This document shows, piece after piece, positions 5,915 through 8,563 of a stretch of DNA of 8,563 nucleotides; position 1 is the stretch's first letter; each line of letters begins with the position of its first letter. The notes beneath the pieces are model-generated. The model had not been told where the DNA came from. It saw only the letters and a list, made by a program, of their open reading frames with translations, and did no database searches. The DNA comes from UBA1756 sp045627805 (lineage in GTDB: Bacteria > Bacteroidota > Bacteroidia > Bacteroidales > WCHB1-69), in assembly GCA_045627805.1 (NCBI GenBank), contig JAZQOJ010000078.1, forward strand, positions 1 through 8,563, written 5' to 3'. Made by a program: the position numbers and the translations under genes.

Positions 5915-6991
5915 ATGAGGAATTCTATTGGCTTGGGATTGATGTCAGGCACTTCGTTGGATGGGCTTGATATGGCTTTGTGCGATTTTCAAATGGTTGA
6001 AAATCAATGGAAGTACAGGGTCCTGTACGGCGAGACCGTGCCGATGCCCGACGATTTACGCAAGGCGCTTTCGGAGGCGGAAAATCTGTCGGGACTGCAA
6101 CTGATGGCGCTTGACCGCAATTTTGGACGATGGATGGCGCAACAAGTGAATGTCGCCCTCGACAAGATGCCGGCACGCCCCGACTTCATCGCGTCGCACG
6201 GACAGACCATCTTTCATCAGCCGCAGAATGGGCTCACCGTGCAGATCGGAAGCGGTGCCGAATTGGCCGCTTTGACAGGGATTACTGCCGTTTGCGATTT
6301 CCGCACGGTGGATGTCGCGCTTGGCGGACAGGGCGCGCCTCTCGTCCCTATTGGCGATCAACTGCTTTTCAATCAGTATGATGCCTGCTTGAATCTGGGT
6401 GGCTTCTGCAATATTTCGTTGGAAGAAAATGGTCAGCGTGTCGCTTTCGATATCGCCCCTTGCAATATGTTGCTCAATAGCTTGGCGCAATTGATGGGCC
6501 GGCCGTACGATAAGGGTGGCTCCATCGCACGCGAGGGCTTCATTTACCGGCCCCTTCTGCAACAGCTTAATGCGCTGGATTTTTATGAGCGCACGGGTGC
6601 CAAATCTTTGGGCAAGGAGTGGTTCGTGGCTAATATTCTGCCCATTTTGAAACAACACGCTGTTTTTGTTGGCGATCAACTGCGCACTTGCACCGAACAT
6701 ATTGCTATGCAAATTGCTAATGTATTGAACGATAGAAAAATAAAGTCGGTCCTGGTGACAGGCGGTGGCTCAAAAAATGCCTATCTGATGGATCGCGTTC
6801 GCGCTTTGGCCTCCGATACAATGGTTGTGATTCCCGATGATGCGACCGTGGATTTCAAAGAGGCCATCATATTTGCTTTTCTTGGATTGAGGCGCCTTTC
6901 AAACCTGAGTAATTGCTTGAAGACAGCCACTGGTGCGGCGTCTGACAACTGCGGAGGTGCCGTTTATTTAGGAGCGGATGCCATTTGTTAA
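5915..6991 (+). CDS. anmK: anhydro-N-acetylmuramic acid kinase
   Basis: AnmK hydrolyses the 1,6-anhydro bond and phosphorylates 1,6-anhydro-MurNAc with ATP, giving MurNAc-6-phosphate. It acts in the cytoplasm to recycle peptidoglycan fragments. The 358-residue length suits the family (E. coli 369). Motifs appear in order: GLMSGTSLDG (phosphate-binding, residues 8-17), SHGQT (94-98), CDFRTVDVALGGQGAPLVPIGD (127-148), LNLGGFCN (159-166), FDIAPCN (178-184) with D179 at the position of the catalytic Asp, KGGSIAREG (200-208), VTGGGSKN (281-288, adenosine/phosphate side) and FKEAIIFAFLG (314-324). Two adjacent ATGs (5912 and 5915) are possible; a longer frame from 5861 adds residues unlike the family and overlaps the promoter, so it is rejected. 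No Shine-Dalgarno is seen, as is usual in this phylum. It appears to be a single-gene unit; no MurNAc-6-P etherase gene is in view. Confidence 0.95.
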   Translation: MRNSIGLGLMSGTSLDGLDMALCDFQMVENQWKYRVLYGETVPMPDDLRKALSEAENLSGLQLMALDRNFGRWMAQQVNVALDKMPARPDFIASHGQTIFHQPQNGLTVQIGSGAELAALTGITAVCDFRTVDVALGGQGAPLVPIGDQLLFNQYDACLNLGGFCNISLEENGQRVAFDIAPCNMLLNSLAQLMGRPYDKGGSIAREGFIYRPLLQQLNALDFYERTGAKSLGKEWFVANILPILKQHAVFVGDQLRTCTEHIAMQIANVLNDRKIKSVLVTGGGSKNAYLMDRVRALASDTMVVIPDDATVDFKEAIIFAFLGLRRLSNLSNCLKTATGAASDNCGGAVYLGADAIC

Positions 6992-7118
6992 AATCGGATT
7001 TTATGCAAAAGTGATCGGAATTATCCGCATTGCGAAATTGTCGCCCAACACATCGCAAGTCCTGGATTGCCCCCTTATCTTCATTGTTATTTCATTATGA
7101 AACAGCAAGAAAAGAAAA

Positions 7119-7162
7119 ATTTCCTGATCATTTCCTTGAAATTTCCTGCGCATTTCCTATAT
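7119..7162. repeat. four phased ATTTCCT repeats, 11-bp period
   Basis: ATTTCCT occurs at 7119, 7130, 7141 and 7152, exactly 11 bp apart, with four variable bases between copies. This is close to one helical turn. The surrounding gap (6992-7337) holds no gene I can support; it contains only this repeat, a short GCCG/CGGC hairpin at 7166-7177 and the TTAACCG motifs at 7212-7236. Confidence 0.6.
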
Positions 7163-7211
7163 CACGCCGCAGGCGGCATTTTCCCATTTCACCATTCGTC
7201 CATTCATCCAG

Positions 7212-7236
7212 TTAACCGTTTAACCGACGTTAACCG
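7212..7236. repeat. three TTAACCG motifs
   Basis: TTAACCG appears at 7212-7218, 7220-7226 and 7230-7236; the first and third lie in identical GTTAACCGTT decamers. They sit in non-coding sequence and have no assigned role. A CCACGTCTC nonamer, identical to part of the 36-bp array unit, follows at 7240-7248. Confidence 0.5.
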
Positions 7237-7337
7237 TTTCCACGTCTCATAATTCCCATTATTGGAAACTCGTGAATTTCCCACATCTTATTTTCTCCTT
7301 CCTCAATGACGCCCTCTTTTGAAGCCGTTTTGATTAT

Positions 7338-7438
7338 TGATTTCCCGCAACGCCGAACACTCGTAACTATTTTTATATCGGGTGTCCCTTGCGTGTGAAC
7401 GAGAATGTTCATATACAAGGCCTATCTATCAACTTCAT
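7338..7438 (-). pseudogene. remnant of an AAA_14/DUF4143-type ATPase N-terminus, frameshifted
   Basis: From ATG 7438 the minus strand reads MKLIDRP and then hits a stop after two more codons. Shifting the frame by one base at 7418 continues as LYMNILVHTQ and GTPDIKIVTSVRRCGKS. The combined reading closely matches the beginning of Bacteroidota and Firmicutes ATPases of the AAA_14 plus DUF4143 family, which typically start MxLIxRPxYLxxL and reach Walker A as TGVRRCGKS. Here the first Walker A glycine is Ser. After GKS the similarity ends and no remaining parts of the ~400-residue ATPase are found in the window. The frameshift and missing body show it is dead. The match is from memory of the family and is short (about 33 residues), so confidence is moderate. 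Confidence 0.6.
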
Positions 7439-7572
7439 CATATACAATACTTTAAATATTTCTATTTCGCTAAAATACATTTTTTTTAAATTTGCGAAGT
7501 AGAAGTGTGAATTAATATTGAAATTTTCTAAAAGTATTTCTGTATCAAAAGATTACATATCTAAGTAGAAAA
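7439..7572. other. AT-rich non-coding stretch between ATPase remnant and mnmE
   Basis: This very AT-rich segment has no credible open frame. On the plus strand it contains TAAATTTG (7487-7494), a match to the Bacteroidota -7 element, but without a clear -33 TTG and without a gene downstream, since mnmE is convergent. An inverted pair TTCGC (7466-7470) and GCGAA (7494-7498) flanks the A/T tract. No terminator for mnmE was recognised. Confidence 0.4.
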
Positions 7573-8563
7573 CTATTTTCCGATGCAGAATTTCCCAAAT
7601 ACGGTGTTCAATATGTCGTTGTCGGTGATGGTGCCGGTGAGCGTGCCGAGTTTGTCGAGAATGCCGCGCACATCGATGGCCACCAGCTCGGTGGGAAGGT
7701 GTGAATCGAGCCCGTTCTCCACTGCGACAATGTCAGCGGCGATTTTCTTCAGTATGTCGTAATGGCGGACGTTGGTGAGCAGCGTGGTTTCGCCGATGTG
7801 CTGCGAAACGATGTGCCGTGTGAGCAACTCGCCTACCACCTCAATGTTACGCCGCTCCTTCGCGGAAATCCGCACCACCTCACTATCGCTCCAGTGGACG
7901 AAAGCATCGTTTGCCGTAGTATCTATTTTGTTGATTACCAAAATAATGTGTTTTTCCTCGCCGCCCGGTCGCTGACGCAAAGCGGCGATTTCGGCCTGTA
8001 CCTCGCTGCATTCCGAAGTGGCGGCATCCACCAAGTAAAGCACAATGTCGGCCTTATCGACCGACTGGTAGGTGCGCTGAATGCCGAAGTTCTCGATTTC
8101 GTCGCTGGAGTTGCGAATACCGGCGGTGTCAATGAAACGGAACAGTGTCCCGCCGATGGTCACAGTGTCTTCGATGGTGTCGCGCGTGGTGCCCGGAATA
8201 TCGGAAACGATGGCGCGGTCGTCGTTCAGCAGCGCATTCAGCAACGTGGATTTGCCCACGTTGGGTTTCCCGATGATGGCGACGGGCACTCCGTTCTTGA
8301 GCGCATTGCCCAGCCGGAAAGACTCGGTGAGGCGCGTCACTTCCGATTTCAGTTCTGCCAGCAGTTGCAGCATTTGCGTGCGGTCGGCAAATTCAACATC
8401 CTCCTCGCTAAAGTCGAGTTCCAGTTCCAGCAACGCCGCCAGCTGAATAAACCGTTCCCGCAGCTCACTGATTTTGCGCGAGAAATCGCCTTTCAACTGA
8501 TGTACAGCCAATCGGTGCGACGATTCCGACTGCGACTCGATGAGGTCGCCGACCGCTTCGGCC
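7573..8563 (-). CDS. mnmE: tRNA uridine-5-carboxymethylaminomethyl(34) synthesis GTPase MnmE, N-terminus beyond window
   Basis: The frame is open to the right edge. The 329 visible residues begin AEAVGDLIESQSESSHRL, the linker after the folate-binding N-terminal domain, so the TTG at 8511 is an internal leucine. GTPase motifs are complete: GKPNVGKST (G1), GTTRD (G2), DTAG (G3), NKID (G4) and SAK (G5), lying between helical segments. The C-terminus reads TNVRHYDIL, LPTELVAIDVRGILDKLG, TGTITDNDILNTVFGKFCIGK in pieces, ending with the catalytic FCIGK motif whose Cys is essential in the family. MnmE dimerises and works with MnmG to place the cmnm5 group on wobble U34 of several tRNAs, using methylene-THF, GTP and K+. 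All visible features are those of a functional housekeeping copy. It is convergent with anmK, with the 580-bp gene-poor stretch between them. Confidence 0.97.
   Translation of the reverse strand, partial: AEAVGDLIESQSESSHRLAVHQLKGDFSRKISELRERFIQLAALLELELDFSEEDVEFADRTQMLQLLAELKSEVTRLTESFRLGNALKNGVPVAIIGKPNVGKSTLLNALLNDDRAIVSDIPGTTRDTIEDTVTIGGTLFRFIDTAGIRNSSDEIENFGIQRTYQSVDKADIVLYLVDAATSECSEVQAEIAALRQRPGGEEKHIILVINKIDTTANDAFVHWSDSEVVRISAKERRNIEVVGELLTRHIVSQHIGETTLLTNVRHYDILKKIAADIVAVENGLDSHLPTELVAIDVRGILDKLGTLTGTITDNDILNTVFGKFCIGK

Noticed and set aside
6988..7026. Short inverted repeats just after anmK (AAAAT-CGG-ATTTT and CGGA-ATTA-TCCG) as terminator
   Set aside because: Stems of four to five pairs, the first purely A/T, with no adequate T-run; too weak to call.
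7097..7252. Small ORF of 51 codons starting MKQQEKKN
   Set aside because: It is made of the ATTTCCT and CCATT simple repeats, has no recognisable domain or promoter, and has atypical composition.

Overview
The window looks like a chromosomal segment of a Bacteroidota (Bacteroidales-like) bacterium. Three independent signs agree. A large secreted protein ends in a type IX secretion (T9SS) type A sorting domain. The clearest promoters carry the Bacteroidota -7 element TAnnTTTG rather than a sigma70-type -10. Several genes lack a Shine-Dalgarno sequence and have A-rich leaders. The mix of housekeeping genes, a RAYT-type transposase and gene remnants is normal chromosome with an accessory patch in the middle.

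Layout: (1) positions 1-1346 hold the C-terminal half of an M16 (pitrilysin-type) peptidase, followed by a strong intrinsic terminator at 1398-1426. (2) A small histidine-rich protein resembling the DUF5662/HD-like family is at 1432-1812. (3) A promoter at 1821-1854 drives a 745-residue secreted endonuclease I-type protein (1895-4132) with a signal peptide, nuclease domain, fibronectin-III-like domain, three ~50-residue repeats and a T9SS C-terminal domain. (4) A small secreted protein built from a 13-residue repeat (DUF6150-like) is at 4346-4693. (5) A convergent REP-associated tyrosine transposase (RAYT, IS200-like HUH enzyme) lies at 4703-5371 on the minus strand. Behind its promoter is a tandem array of a 36-bp unit (5451-5799), which starts with one complete 28-nt palindrome. 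(6) anmK, for anhydro-MurNAc recycling, is at 5915-6991 with its own promoter just after the array. (7) A 580-bp gene-poor stretch contains short phased repeats and a frameshifted N-terminal scrap of an AAA_14/DUF4143-type ATPase. (8) The C-terminal two thirds of mnmE is on the minus strand and runs off the right edge.

The genes do not form one pathway. MnmE (tRNA wobble modification) and AnmK (cell-wall recycling) are housekeeping. The secreted nuclease and the repeat protein are envelope or extracellular proteins. The most interesting unit is the RAYT with its adjacent array. The array begins about 30 bp upstream of the RAYT -33 element. It is made of tandem right-half sites of a palindrome whose only complete copy is at the RAYT-proximal end. 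An 11-bp piece of the same half-site also sits inside the RAYT coding sequence. This could be a RAYT acting on, or being regulated by, its own REP-like substrate, but that is inference from sequence alone.
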